A DNA stretch of 61,561 nucleotides from Actinoplanes cyaneus (GTDB taxonomy: Bacteria > Actinomycetota > Actinomycetes > Mycobacteriales > Micromonosporaceae): NCBI RefSeq assembly GCF_016862095.1, contig NZ_BOMH01000062.1:1-61561 (forward strand). The letters are read 5' to 3'. A model generated the notes under the pieces. The model was not told the origin of the DNA. It saw only the letters and a program-made list of their open reading frames with translations, and searched no databases. The position numbers were made by a program, and so were the translations under genes. Positions 40,822 to 49,957 of this stretch are shown here, in pieces (position 1 is the stretch's first letter; each line of letters starts with the position of its first letter).

Positions 40822-42954
40822 CTACCACGTCCAGTTCTGGAGTGTGGAGCCGTCACACTGTGCGAGAAGGACCGGCGACGCCTGGGCCGTCGACTCCGCA
40901 GCCAGACACAACGTGGTCGTGCCGGTCGGGCGGATCGTTCCATCCGACCCGAACTGCCAGGTCTGCGCGATCGTGTTGTTACATGTATAGGTCCAGATCC
41001 TCTGTCCGGCGGCGAAATTCCGCGACGGCACGTCCAGGCAGTTGCCGAGGACTCTGATCGTCTTGTCGTTGGGCAGCCGGGTCAACGCCTGCGCCTTGGT
41101 GTTGTTGCAGTCGTACCCCTGCAGGTAGGCCTTGATCGCCGTTGTGGCCGAAGGCACGTCGAGGCACCGGCCGGTGCTGTTCTTGACGGGGCTCATCAGC
41201 GGGTTCGGGCTTTTCGCGACCTGGACCATCTTCGCGATGGACGGAACGCCGTCGGCGTCGATGGCGAAGAGCATGTAGTGCCCGGGCGGCGCCGTGCCGC
41301 CGGTCGGCGGTCCGGTGACCGTCAGCGTTGTTCCGGAGGCGGAGAACTTCAACGGGACGTAGCGCTGGCCCTGGTCCACACCGTGCGTCACGTCGCCGAG
41401 CCCGACCAGCGCCACCTTGGTGATGCTCGCCGCCTGGGCCGACGTGATGGTGAAGCTCGAGTCGACGCTGACGGTGGCCGGCGCCGTGGAAATGACCGGA
41501 CGGGTCGCGAGTTGACCGGAGCCGTCCTTCTTGTAAAGGTACGGCGGGGTGAAGTACTCGATGTTCTTCTCGAGATATCCCACGTTCATGCAGACGCCAC
41601 AGACGCCGCCACCACCGGTCAGCACCCTTCCGTCCGGCAACAGTGAGGCGGTCGAGTGATATTGCCGGACGCGGCTCGCGCTCGCCAGCAGCGTCCATTG
41701 GCCGGTCGCCGGGTCCCAGCGTTCCGCCGCCGTGACGGCATGGTTCAGATCGACGAGTCCGTTGGTGGCCGCGCTGCTCATGCCGCCGGTGGCCAGCACG
41801 GAACCGTCCGCGAGCAGGGTGGAGTTGAGCTGCCGCCGCCCGGTCGACAGTGAGCCGGACGCGGTGGTCACCGGGGCCGGCCCATTGGTGTCCAGGACGA
41901 CGGAGGTCTTGGTGGGCACGTTGGCGACGCCGCCCTCGGTGACGGCGCCGCCGCCGACCACGATGGACTTGCCGACGTCGTAGGTGGCGAAGCTCCCGTA
42001 GTCCCGGCTGATCGCGTCGCGGGTGGCGGACGCCGTGACGACACCGTCCCCGGAGGTGTCGATGGTGTACGCGGTGCTGTATGGGCCGAGGAAGGCGAGC
42101 TGGGTGTCCGGGCGTGAGCCGAGGAAGGGATAGAGACGTGCGCTGTAGTTCGTAGAACCGGGGAGTCGACGGATGGCGCCGTCTGTCTGGTAGACCTCGG
42201 CGACTGCGGGGCCTCCGCCGATGATGACCTCTTCGCCGTTCGCGGTTTCCGCTACCGACGGGTACCAGCGCGCCGCGGCCATGTCCTTGCCGCGGGACCA
42301 GGTTTCGGTCTGCCAGTCGAAGACATGGGTCTGGACGGTGCCATGGAGCGCCTGGTCGGCATTGCCGCCGGCGACCAAGATGTTGCCGTTCGCGAGATGA
42401 GCGAAACCGGCACAGAAAATGTTGGAGCCGCGCACATCGACTCGACTGTACGTATCCTGTGCGGGATCCCATACCATTACGCGCGTGAAACTGTGATCCG
42501 GGTACGACTCCGCCGCATTGTCGCCGACCGAGTCCCAGATGAGTACTTTGCCGTTCGGGAGCACCGCTTGGAAAATGGGAACGACAGGCGTGTCCACGAC
42601 GGCGCTCCAATACCCCGACGTGCCCGGGTCGGCGGCCGCGGCGGTGGCCTTGGCAGTGACCCGCGCCTTCCCGGGGCGCACTCCGGTCTGCTTCTGGATC
42701 CGGGCCGCGTTCGCTGCGGTCTTCTCCTCGATGACGTGCATCGGCGTTCCGGCCAGATCCTCCGCCATGTGCTCGACGGCGTCGTCATGGTCGTCGCCTG
42801 CCACGTGGGCGTGCATTCCGGAAGCCACCTGCCCTGCAGCATCGGCGGCCGCCGGCACCGGGGCGCCGGCAGCGGGGGGAGGTTCAGCAACGGAAGCACT
42901 GAACAAGAAGAGTGTGAACCCGAGTCCAGCAGCGACTACATGGCGCGTGCGCAT
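40822..42954 (-). CDS. Secreted galactose-oxidase-like copper radical oxidase with C-terminal ricin-type lectin domain
   Basis: Start ATG at 42954 follows GAAGGGGA and gives 710 residues with a signal peptide. A His/Asp-rich segment precedes a Kelch-type beta-propeller. The copper site of the AA5 family is visible: Cys in NIFCAGF and Tyr in ARWYPS (the thioether pair), Tyr-His in RQYHS, and His in DVTHGVDQGQRYVPL. A DUF1929 domain follows, then a ricin B-type (CBM13-like) domain of about 125 residues ending at the stop. It should oxidise alcohols or glycan ends outside the cell, making peroxide. It is not next to cslA as GlxA is. Confidence 0.9.
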   Translation of the reverse strand: MRTRHVVAAGLGFTLFLFSASVAEPPPAAGAPVPAAADAAGQVASGMHAHVAGDDHDDAVEHMAEDLAGTPMHVIEEKTAANAARIQKQTGVRPGKARVTAKATAAAADPGTSGYWSAVVDTPVVPIFQAVLPNGKVLIWDSVGDNAAESYPDHSFTRVMVWDPAQDTYSRVDVRGSNIFCAGFAHLANGNILVAGGNADQALHGTVQTHVFDWQTETWSRGKDMAAARWYPSVAETANGEEVIIGGGPAVAEVYQTDGAIRRLPGSTNYSARLYPFLGSRPDTQLAFLGPYSTAYTIDTSGDGVVTASATRDAISRDYGSFATYDVGKSIVVGGGAVTEGGVANVPTKTSVVLDTNGPAPVTTASGSLSTGRRQLNSTLLADGSVLATGGMSSAATNGLVDLNHAVTAAERWDPATGQWTLLASASRVRQYHSTASLLPDGRVLTGGGGVCGVCMNVGYLEKNIEYFTPPYLYKKDGSGQLATRPVISTAPATVSVDSSFTITSAQAASITKVALVGLGDVTHGVDQGQRYVPLKFSASGTTLTVTGPPTGGTAPPGHYMLFAIDADGVPSIAKMVQVAKSPNPLMSPVKNSTGRCLDVPSATTAIKAYLQGYDCNNTKAQALTRLPNDKTIRVLGNCLDVPSRNFAAGQRIWTYTCNNTIAQTWQFGSDGTIRPTGTTTLCLAAESTAQASPVLLAQCDGSTLQNWTW

Positions 42955-43312
42955 GCGACGGTCCCCTTCGCCGAGGTCGAGCGGCACCACCGGGCACGGC
43001 ATATCAGAACCCGTTCCGAGCCGGATCGAAAGGCGAATCCCGACCAGCACTCGACTGGGGTCATTGAACGTGCTTATCGGCGCCGTCGGTCTTATGTGGC
43101 CAGTGGCACCAACCTTAGTCCTTCATTAAGTCACTCATCAATGTAAGCATCGGCGCTCTCTGGTCAGCTTTCAACGCCATACGGATACCGGCCATCAGCT
43201 AAACCGTCATTGCGCCGACCACCGGCAACCGCGGTATGTCCGCCATACCACCCTCGACAGTCAACGGTATGTTTAGGGACCCTTACGACACAAAAATCAC
43301 AGTGAGCCTTTT
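42955..43312. other. AT-richer intergenic region upstream of the oxidase
   Basis: These 358 bp are visibly poorer in GC than the surroundings. They hold an interrupted palindrome GGTATG (43233-43238) with CATACC (43244-43249) and a further GGTATG near 43268. No gene is seen. The region probably contains the oxidase promoter and imported DNA. Confidence 0.5.
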
Positions 43313-43630
43313 TCATCCTGCGTAGCGGTTGGCTTCGACATGGCGCAGCACGAGGACCGCCGGCACGATCGCGGTCGCACGGCGCGGGAAGAACCGCAGC
43401 TCGATCAGGATCTTCCCGGTCTCGAGCGTGGCGATTGCCGGGTCGCCGCGGGCGCGGACCTTCGCGTCCGCCCGGTTGACCGCCTTCTGCCGGCGTGACG
43501 GCTCCGGCCGGAACCGGCGCCGCTTGAACGGGGTGCGCACGCTGCCGCGGGCGCCTTGGCACTCCTTGCCGGCGAAGGTCATCACGTCCGCGCCGGCCGG
43601 CGCATCGATGATGCCGGCGTCCGGTCAGAT
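43313..43630 (-). pseudogene. Transposase remnant (C-terminal part, different IS5-type subgroup)
   Basis: The minus strand reads FAGKECQGARGSVRTPFKRR, then SRRQKAVNRADAKVRARGD and IVPAVLVLRHVEANRYAG before the stop. This matches the C-terminal third of an IS5-like DDE transposase, which has DKGYQGAGG and then SRRQKAVNRAHAKIRA. The N-terminal two thirds and inverted repeats are missing, and key positions are altered (DKAY has become GKEC). Confidence 0.7.
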
Positions 43631-43754
43631 CATGGGTCGCTGGACAACGAGACCGTGGCAGGGCAGGACAGCCGGGAGCCGCGCCGCCGCGCTCGCCGGT
43701 TGCGGACAGCGGTGGGCGGGTATGTATCGGGTCACGACCCGAGGAGGCACCACG

Positions 43755-43904
43755 ATGGCGACTCTCGCCCAACGCGTCCGCACCTTCCTGCAGAGCCCAC
43801 GGGGTCAGCAGCTGGTCGATCAGGGACGCCGTCAGCTGGCCAAGCCGGAGAACCAGCGCCGGCTGCGTGGCCTGTTCCAGCGGCTGCAGAACCGGCGCCG
43901 CTGA
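43755..43904 (+). CDS. Small basic 49-residue protein
   Basis: ATG at 43755 has an excellent GAGGAGG. The 49 residues are strongly basic and predicted helical (QSPRGQQLVDQGRRQLAKPE, ending in NRRR). This is a typical actinobacterial small protein of unknown function; nucleic-acid binding is possible from charge only. Confidence 0.7.
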   Translation: MATLAQRVRTFLQSPRGQQLVDQGRRQLAKPENQRRLRGLFQRLQNRRR

Positions 43905-43935
43905 CGACCCGGCCGCCCCGCGGGGCGTCGACGGA

Positions 43936-43967
43936 GCAGCCGCGTCCCTGATCAGGGGCGCGGCTGC
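43936..43967. terminator. Bidirectional terminator
   Basis: GCAGCCGCG (43936-43944) pairs with CGCGGCTGC (43959-43967) around CCCTGATCAGGG, which is itself a palindrome. It lies between the small basic gene and the convergent DinB gene, overlapping the last codons of the latter. Confidence 0.75.
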
Positions 43968-44503
43968 CAGCCGGCCGGTGGGTCCTCGCCGACGAGGCCG
44001 TCGACGGCCTCGCGCAGCAGGTCCGCGTGGCCGGTGTGCCGCCCGTACTCCTCCAGCAGGTCGAAGAGCAACCGGCGCAGGCTGACCGGTTGCCCGCCCG
44101 GGCCGGTCAGGTGCACCGGCCGGTCGAGGCCGCCGTCGGCGAGCGCCGCCATATAGCGTTCGCGGGCCGCCGCGACCGCCGAGTCCCACAGGGCGTAGAG
44201 CTGTTCCGGCGAGTCGTCAGCGGCGGACCGGAACTCCCAGCCGTCCCCGCTCAGGGCCGGCTTCCACCGCTCCCCCGGCGACTCCCCGCGCAACTTCCAC
44301 GCCGAGTGGTAGTCCTCGACCAGGGCAAGGTGCTTGAGCAGGCCGCCCAGTGTCAGCGAGGACGCACCGGCCGTCGCGTTCAGGCCGGCGGCGGTGAGGC
44401 CGTCGGCTTTCCACCGGAACGTCGCCCGCTGCCGGTCGAGGGCGCCGAGCAGATGTTCGGTCTCGGTCCCGGCGAACGGCGGTTCCCACCAGTAGTCGGT
44501 CAT
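43952..44503 (-). CDS. DinB/DUF664 family protein, mycothiol-transferase type
   Basis: The 183-residue four-helix protein has the metal-type His residues in LGGLLKHLALVEDYH and LLEEYGRHTGHADLLRE, as in DUF664/DinB proteins. Relatives in actinobacteria are thought to be mycothiol-dependent transferases. Its ATG overlaps the ABC ATPase stop as ATGA, so it is the last gene of the peptide-transport operon. Confidence 0.85.
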   Translation of the reverse strand: MTDYWWEPPFAGTETEHLLGALDRQRATFRWKADGLTAAGLNATAGASSLTLGGLLKHLALVEDYHSAWKLRGESPGERWKPALSGDGWEFRSAADDSPEQLYALWDSAVAAARERYMAALADGGLDRPVHLTGPGGQPVSLRRLLFDLLEEYGRHTGHADLLREAVDGLVGEDPPAGWQPRP

Positions 44504-46080
44504 CGGCCCACCGTAGAGCGCAGCGCGCGCAGGCGCCGCGCCTCAGCGGGGTCGGTCACCGGGACGGCGGCGAGCAGCTCCTTGGTGTACGGGTGCTGCG
44601 GCTGGTCGTAGACCTCGGACGTGGGTCCCACCTCGACGATCACGCCGTCCTTGAGGACTGCCACCCGGTCCGCGATCCGGCGGAGCACGGCCAGGTCGTG
44701 GGAGACGAAGACCAGGGACAGGCCGAGCTCGGCGCGCAACTCCTCCAGCAGGGCGAGGACCTGCGCCTGGGTGGTCACGTCGAGCGACGAGACCGGCTCG
44801 TCGCAGACGATCAGGCGGGGGGACGGCGCGACGGCGCGGGCGATCCCGACCCGCTGCCGCATGCCGCCCGAGAGCTGGTGCGGGTAGCGATCGTATTCGG
44901 ACCGGGACAGCCCGACCCGCTCCAGCAGGTCCTCGACGCGGGTGCGCGGATCGCGTACGCCGGAAAGCCTCAACGGGTCGGCGATGCTCTCCCCGATAGT
45001 GCGACGCGGGTTGAGCGACGACAACGGGTCCTGGAAGACCATCTGCACGGAGCGTCCGCGCCGGCGCGCGATGTCCACCCCGTCGAAGGTGATCGACCCC
45101 GAGCTGGGCGGGATCAGGCCGACCATCATCCGGGCGAGGGTGGTCTTGCCGGTGCCGGACTCGCCGACGATGCCGAGGGTCTCGCCCGCGTGCACGTCGA
45201 GCGTGACGCCGTCGACGGCCCGGACCGGCGGTGGTTTGCGGAACGAGCCGCGGCGCCGTTGCGGGAAGTGCTTGTGCACGTCGCGGACCCGCAGCAGCGG
45301 CGGCCCCGGCTCGAAGTCCCGGTTCCCGGGTTTGGGCACCGCGTCCAGCAGCGCTCTCGTGTACTCGTGCCGGGGTGACAGCAGCACGGACTCGGTGCTG
45401 CCCGACTCCACGGCCCGGCCGTCGCGCATCACGATCACCGACTCGGTCGACCCGGCGACCACGCCCAGGTCGTGGCTGATCAGGAGCAGCGCCGCGCCGG
45501 TCGTGGCGCGCACCTCGTCGAGCAGGTCGAGGATCTGCGCCTGCACCGTCACGTCGAGGGCCGTGGTGGGCTCGTCGGCGACGATCAGTTTCGGCCGGTT
45601 GGCGATCGCCATGGCGATCAGCGCGCGCTGGCGCATGCCACCGGAGAACTGATGCGGGTACGCCCGGGCCCGCCGCTCCGGGTCCGCGATGTGCACCTGG
45701 CCGAGCACCTCGACGGCCCGCTCCCGTGCGGCTCGGCGGGTCGCGCCGGTGTGCAGCCGGTACACCTCGGCGATCTGGTCGCCGACGGTCTGGAACGGGT
45801 TCAGCGCCGTGAGCGGTTCCTGGAACACCATCGCGATCCGCGCGCCGCGGATGTCCTTCCACGGGGCGCCGGTCACCAGGTCCGTACCGTCGAATCGGAT
45901 CTTGCCCGAGACGGACCCGCCGCTGAGGCCGAGCAGGGCCAGGGCGGCGGTGCTCTTGCCCGATCCCGATTCGCCGACGATGCCGAGCGAGCCGCCCGCC
46001 TCCAGGGTGAAGGACAATCCGTCGACGGCCTGCTTGTCGCCGAAGGAGATTCGCAGATCGTCCACTTCGAGAAGAGTCAT
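44500..46080 (-). CDS. Dipeptide ABC transporter ATPase, DppD-DppF fusion
   Basis: The 526-residue protein starts at ATG 46080 and contains two complete NBDs. The first has GESGSGKST, LSGG-type FSGGMRQRAL and IVADEPTTALD. The second has GESGTGKTT, LSGGMRQRVG and LIVCDEPVSSLD. It energises both permeases of the importer. Fused versions are common in actinobacteria. ATGA overlaps link it to dppB upstream and the DinB gene downstream. Confidence 0.92.
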   Translation of the reverse strand: MTLLEVDDLRISFGDKQAVDGLSFTLEAGGSLGIVGESGSGKSTAALALLGLSGGSVSGKIRFDGTDLVTGAPWKDIRGARIAMVFQEPLTALNPFQTVGDQIAEVYRLHTGATRRAARERAVEVLGQVHIADPERRARAYPHQFSGGMRQRALIAMAIANRPKLIVADEPTTALDVTVQAQILDLLDEVRATTGAALLLISHDLGVVAGSTESVIVMRDGRAVESGSTESVLLSPRHEYTRALLDAVPKPGNRDFEPGPPLLRVRDVHKHFPQRRRGSFRKPPPVRAVDGVTLDVHAGETLGIVGESGTGKTTLARMMVGLIPPSSGSITFDGVDIARRRGRSVQMVFQDPLSSLNPRRTIGESIADPLRLSGVRDPRTRVEDLLERVGLSRSEYDRYPHQLSGGMRQRVGIARAVAPSPRLIVCDEPVSSLDVTTQAQVLALLEELRAELGLSLVFVSHDLAVLRRIADRVAVLKDGVIVEVGPTSEVYDQPQHPYTKELLAAVPVTDPAEARRLRALRSTVGR

Positions 46081-47066
46081 CGCAGTTGCACCCGGGGATC
46101 GACGGCGGCGTAGAGAAGGTCGGCGGCGGTGTTGGCGAGCACCATGATCAGGCCGGTGAGCAGGGTGACCCCGACGACAACCGGCAGATCGATCTGGTTG
46201 ACCGCGCCGACCAGCAGCTGGCCGACGCCGGGCAGCCCGAACATGGTCTCGGTCAGCACCGCGCTGGTGATGATGCCGGCGAGGTCGACGGCGGTCAGCG
46301 TGACCAGCGGCAGCAGCGCCCCGCGCAGCGCTTTGCGCCAGAGGATGCGGCGTTCCGGGATCCCGTACGCCCGCGCGGTGCGGATGTGGTCCTCGGCCAG
46401 GCTCTCCTGCAGCCCGGCACGGGTCAGCCGCGCGTAGGCCGCGGTCTGGATCACCGCGAGCGCGATCCACGGCAGGAGCAGATTCTGCGCCCAGAGCAGC
46501 GGGTCGGTGGTGAACGGGACGTACTGCGGGAACGGCAGCCACTGCAGGTGCACGCAGAAGAGCAGGAGCAGCAGCAGGCCGACCAGGAACACCGGCGTCG
46601 CGTAACCGGCCAGGACCAGCCCGTTGACCAGGCGGTCGAACCAGCGGAACCGGCGGGTGCCGGAGAGCAGCCCGGCCCCGATGCCGAGCAGCAGCGACAG
46701 GATCTCGGCGCCGAACGCCAGCGAGAACGACACCGGGAGCCGGTCCATCAGCAGCGTGGTGACCGGTTGCGAGGTCTCGAACGAGTAGCCGAGGCACGGC
46801 GCCGGGCAGTGCCGCACCGTGGGACCCAGCGAGTAGTCACGGCCGGTGAAGATGCCCTGCAGGAAGTGCCAGTACTGGGTCCAGACCGGGTCGGCCAGGC
46901 CCATCGCGGCGCGCACGTCGGCGAGCCGTTCCGGGGTGCAGCCCTTGCCGCAGGCCAGGATCGCCGGGTCGGACGGCGCGAGGTAGAACAGCGTGTAGAT
47001 GAGGGCGGAGAGCACCAGCAGCACGATCGCGCCGCCGACGATCCGCCGGGTCAGGTGGCCGATCAC
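46077..47066 (-). CDS. dppB: Dipeptide-type ABC transporter permease 1
   Basis: Start GTG at 47066 is set by GGAGG just upstream and gives 329 residues. An in-frame extension to 47162 would overlap the previous permease. It has six membrane helices, a long outer loop with CGKGC and HCPAPC cysteine pairs, and the EAA loop (TARAYGIPERRILWRKALRGALLP). The two Cys pairs in the outer loop are unusual and may form disulfides. Confidence 0.9.
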   Translation of the reverse strand: MIGHLTRRIVGGAIVLLVLSALIYTLFYLAPSDPAILACGKGCTPERLADVRAAMGLADPVWTQYWHFLQGIFTGRDYSLGPTVRHCPAPCLGYSFETSQPVTTLLMDRLPVSFSLAFGAEILSLLLGIGAGLLSGTRRFRWFDRLVNGLVLAGYATPVFLVGLLLLLLFCVHLQWLPFPQYVPFTTDPLLWAQNLLLPWIALAVIQTAAYARLTRAGLQESLAEDHIRTARAYGIPERRILWRKALRGALLPLVTLTAVDLAGIITSAVLTETMFGLPGVGQLLVGAVNQIDLPVVVGVTLLTGLIMVLANTAADLLYAAVDPRVQLR

Positions 47067-47128
47067 CGGTGCTCCTCCGCGCGCTCGAGCTCCGCTGGTG
47101 CCGGGTGCCGCCCGGTGCGGTGGTTCAT
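47063..47128 (-). CDS. 21-codon ORF bridging dppC and dppB
   Basis: The ATG overlaps the dppC stop as ATGA and the TGA overlaps the dppB GTG start as GTGA. The peptide is polar (MNHRTGRHPAPAELERAEEHR), and the dppB ribosome site lies within it. It probably carries ribosomes from dppC to dppB and may have no role as a peptide. Confidence 0.45.
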   Translation of the reverse strand: MNHRTGRHPAPAELERAEEHR

Positions 47129-48009
47129 CGCAGGATCTCCCTCTGCCGCGGGTCGAGGACACGACGCAAACCGTTCGCGACCAGCACGAAGGAGAGCAGG
47201 GTCAGGAACAGGAGCAACCCCGGGATGATGACGTACGCCGGGTCGGCCCGGAACCAGGTCGTCGCGGTGGACAGCATCTGGCCCCAGGACGGGGTGGGCG
47301 GGCGCACGCCGACGCCCAGGAACGACAGCCCGGCCTCCGCCACCATGTTCGTGGGCAGCAGCAGCGCCGCGTAGGTGAGGATCGGGGCGGTCAGCCCGGG
47401 CAGGATCTCCCGCCGCGCGACCCGCCACCACGGCGCGCCGGCCACCTGGGCGGCGGCCACGTAGTCACGGGTGCGCAGGCTCAGCGTCTCGCCGCGGCTG
47501 ATCCGGGCGGTGCCGCCCCAGCCGAGCAGCGCGATGACGACGGCCAGGATCAGCGGGCGCGGCCAGTCCTGCGGCACGATGGCGAGCAGCGAGATCGCCA
47601 GGACCAGCGACGGGATCGACAGGACCAGGTCGATGACCCGGCTCAGCCCGGCGTCCGCCCAGCGCCCGCCGAGCCCGGCCGCGATCCCGACGCCGACCCC
47701 GAGCAGCACCTCGAGGATCGTGGCGCCGACCGCCACGCCGAGCGACACCCGGGCGCCGTAGACCACGCGGGCGAACAGGTCACGGCCGGTGCCGGGCTCG
47801 ACGCCGAGCCAGTGCTCGCCGCTGACCCCGCCGAACGCGCCGATCGGCACGCCGCCGCGCGCCGAGTCGAGCAGCGTGTCGTGGTACGTGGTGTAGTCCT
47901 GACCGGCGAGCGCGGCGAGCAGCGGCGCGGTGACCGCGACCAGCACCATGCCGGTCGCGATCACCGCCCCCACTACGAAGCCGCGATCCCTGAGGAGCGC
48001 ACGGATCAC
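47125..48009 (-). CDS. dppC: Dipeptide-type ABC transporter permease 2
   Basis: The 294-residue permease starts with GTG at 48009, overlapping the binding-protein stop as GTGA. It has an N-terminal helix, a periplasmic loop with GTDxxGRD-like GVEPGTGRDLFARV, and the EAA loop (AAAQVAGAPWWRVARREILPG), typical of DppC/OppC. It pairs with the dppB product. Confidence 0.9.
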   Translation of the reverse strand: MIRALLRDRGFVVGAVIATGMVLVAVTAPLLAALAGQDYTTYHDTLLDSARGGVPIGAFGGVSGEHWLGVEPGTGRDLFARVVYGARVSLGVAVGATILEVLLGVGVGIAAGLGGRWADAGLSRVIDLVLSIPSLVLAISLLAIVPQDWPRPLILAVVIALLGWGGTARISRGETLSLRTRDYVAAAQVAGAPWWRVARREILPGLTAPILTYAALLLPTNMVAEAGLSFLGVGVRPPTPSWGQMLSTATTWFRADPAYVIIPGLLLFLTLLSFVLVANGLRRVLDPRQREILR

Positions 48010-49700
48010 TTGACCGAGACCCGGCCGACGTCGAGCTGTCCGCGCCAGCCGTCGGCGTACGCGTTCTTGACGTTCTTGCCGTACAGGTAGACGTCCTTCT
48101 CGTGGGTCAGCGGCAGGACCAGCGCGAGCTTGCCGAGCTTGGCGTCGAGCGCACCCCAGCGGGCGGCCGCGGCGGCCGGGTCGGTGAGCGCGTTGATCGC
48201 GTCGATCTCGGCGTTCACCTCGGGGTCGTTGTACTGCGCGAGGTTGAAGTTGCCACCCGCCGTGATGATCTGCCGGCCGTCGAAGATCGGGATCAGGAAC
48301 GGCCCGCCGGACGGCCAGTCGGCGCCCCAGGTGGCCAGGGACAGGCCGGGCTGGGTGGCCGGCTTGCCGGTGATGTCGCGGTAGGTGCCGGTGTCGATCG
48401 CGTTCAGCTTGACCGTGACGCCGGCCTGCTTGAACGCCTCCTGGATCGCCGAGGCGACCTTCGGGCCGATGCCCTCGGAGTCGTCGTTCTCGTGGGCGAG
48501 CTCGATGCTCAGGTTGCTCAGGCCGGCCTCGGCGAGCACCTGCTTGGCCTTGTCCGGAGCACCCGTGTCACCGGCCGGGAACCAGTCGTACTGCTGGTAG
48601 CCGAGCGCTTTCTGCGGGGGCAGGAACGTCGTGGACGGGCCGACCACGGCCGAGCCGCCGAGCGCGTTGACGACCGAGGTGCGATTGATGGCGTACGAGA
48701 GAGCCTCGCGCACCTTCGGGTTGTCGAACGGCGCCTTCTTCGTGTTGAAGGCGAGGTACGTGGTCGACGGGAACTCGCCGCGCGTGACCCGCTTGTCCAG
48801 CTCGGAGCCGGTGCCGAGCTGCGCGAGCTGTTCCGGGCCGACGACCGCGTCGGTGGTGACCGCGTTCGCGTCCTGGCCGGCGCCGGTCACGATCCGCTGG
48901 TTGATCACCGCGGAGTCGAGGCCGGAGGTGACCTCGATGCGGTCCGGGCAGGCGTACCGCAGCTCGTCGATCTTGGTGGACCAGTGCGTGTTGCGGACCA
49001 GGACCAGAGACTTCTTCGGCTCGTACGACTCGACCTGGTACGGCCCCGAGGAGATCGGGTGCTTCTCGTAGTCGACGCCGTTGTCCTTGGCCTTCGGGAC
49101 CGGCGCGAACTGGGTGGCGGTGGCCAGGAACGGGAAGTCGCCCTCGGGCTTGCTCAGCTTGAAGACGATCGTCTTGTCGTCCGGCGTCTCGATCGAGGTG
49201 ATGCCGTCGGGCTGCTTGTACGGGCCCTGGTAGTCGGCCGCACCGGCGAGCCAGTCCCGCAGGTAGGGCGCGCCGCCGGGGAGCTCGGGGGCGAACGAGC
49301 GCTCGATGCCGTACTTCACGTCGGCCGCCGTGATCGGCGTGCCGTCCTCGAACTGGATCCCGTCGCGCAGATGGTAGGTCCACGTCTTCGCGCCGTCGGA
49401 CGGCGTGCCCAGGTCGGTCGCCAGGTCCGGCGCGGGCTTCGTGCCGGCGTCGCCGGGCTGCCGGTTGCGCGTGGTCAGCGTGCGGAACAGCAACGACGGC
49501 AGGTTGCCGCCACCGGAGGTGTAGAGCCGCGCCGGGTCGAGGTGGGTGATGCCGCCCTGGTTCAGGACCGTCAGCGTGCCGCCCTGGCAGGTCGCCGGGT
49601 CGAAGGCCGCGTTCGACGTGGTGGTGTCGCCACCGCCGCCTCCCTGGCAGCCGGCGAGTAGCACGGTCGCCGTGAGAACGATGGGCACAAATCTGCGCAT
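48006..49700 (-). CDS. Peptide-binding lipoprotein of the ABC importer
   Basis: Start ATG at 49700 follows AAGGAAA and gives 564 residues, usual for family 5 binding proteins. The signal peptide ends in lipobox LLAGC, then a Gly-rich linker. Family features include GGTLTVLNQGGITHLDPA, TYHLRDGIQFEDGTPITAADV and VREALSYAINR. It heads the operon and captures peptides or similar compounds at the cell surface. Confidence 0.92.
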   Translation of the reverse strand: MRRFVPIVLTATVLLAGCQGGGGGDTTTSNAAFDPATCQGGTLTVLNQGGITHLDPARLYTSGGGNLPSLLFRTLTTRNRQPGDAGTKPAPDLATDLGTPSDGAKTWTYHLRDGIQFEDGTPITAADVKYGIERSFAPELPGGAPYLRDWLAGAADYQGPYKQPDGITSIETPDDKTIVFKLSKPEGDFPFLATATQFAPVPKAKDNGVDYEKHPISSGPYQVESYEPKKSLVLVRNTHWSTKIDELRYACPDRIEVTSGLDSAVINQRIVTGAGQDANAVTTDAVVGPEQLAQLGTGSELDKRVTRGEFPSTTYLAFNTKKAPFDNPKVREALSYAINRTSVVNALGGSAVVGPSTTFLPPQKALGYQQYDWFPAGDTGAPDKAKQVLAEAGLSNLSIELAHENDDSEGIGPKVASAIQEAFKQAGVTVKLNAIDTGTYRDITGKPATQPGLSLATWGADWPSGGPFLIPIFDGRQIITAGGNFNLAQYNDPEVNAEIDAINALTDPAAAAARWGALDAKLGKLALVLPLTHEKDVYLYGKNVKNAYADGWRGQLDVGRVSVK

Positions 49701-49737
49701 GAGGGTTTCCTTAGAAGGGGACCACAACAGCGGTGAA

Positions 49738-49754
49738 CCTATCGGATCGATAGG
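49738..49754. promoter_or_regulatory. Palindrome upstream of the peptide importer
   Basis: CCTATCG, GAT, CGATAGG is a perfect 7-bp-arm palindrome, 38 bp before the binding-protein start codon. It is a good candidate operator; no regulator gene is adjacent. Confidence 0.5.
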
Positions 49755-49859
49755 CAATGTGCACTATCGCCGCAACATTCGATGCAAATCGTTTAACTTT
49801 CGATCCGCCCCCGTACGCGACCTCGCCGGCCCGCACGGTCCGCGGCGCGCCGCACGGCT

Positions 49860-49915
49860 CCGGCTGGCGCTCACGGGTGCATCAAGCCCCGGAACGACCC
49901 CTCAGGGCCAGCCGG
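49860..49915. repeat. CCGGCTGG-family hairpin, imperfect copy
   Basis: Left arm from 49860 (CCGGCTGGCGCTCACGGGT) and right arm ending at 49915 (CTCAGGGCCAGCCGG) pair with about four mismatches over 21 bases. It lies between the importer operon and the SnoaL-like gene. Confidence 0.65.
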
Positions 49916-49957
49916 GATCGGGACTTCGTCGCAGGCGGTGAGCTCGCCCCGGCCGGG

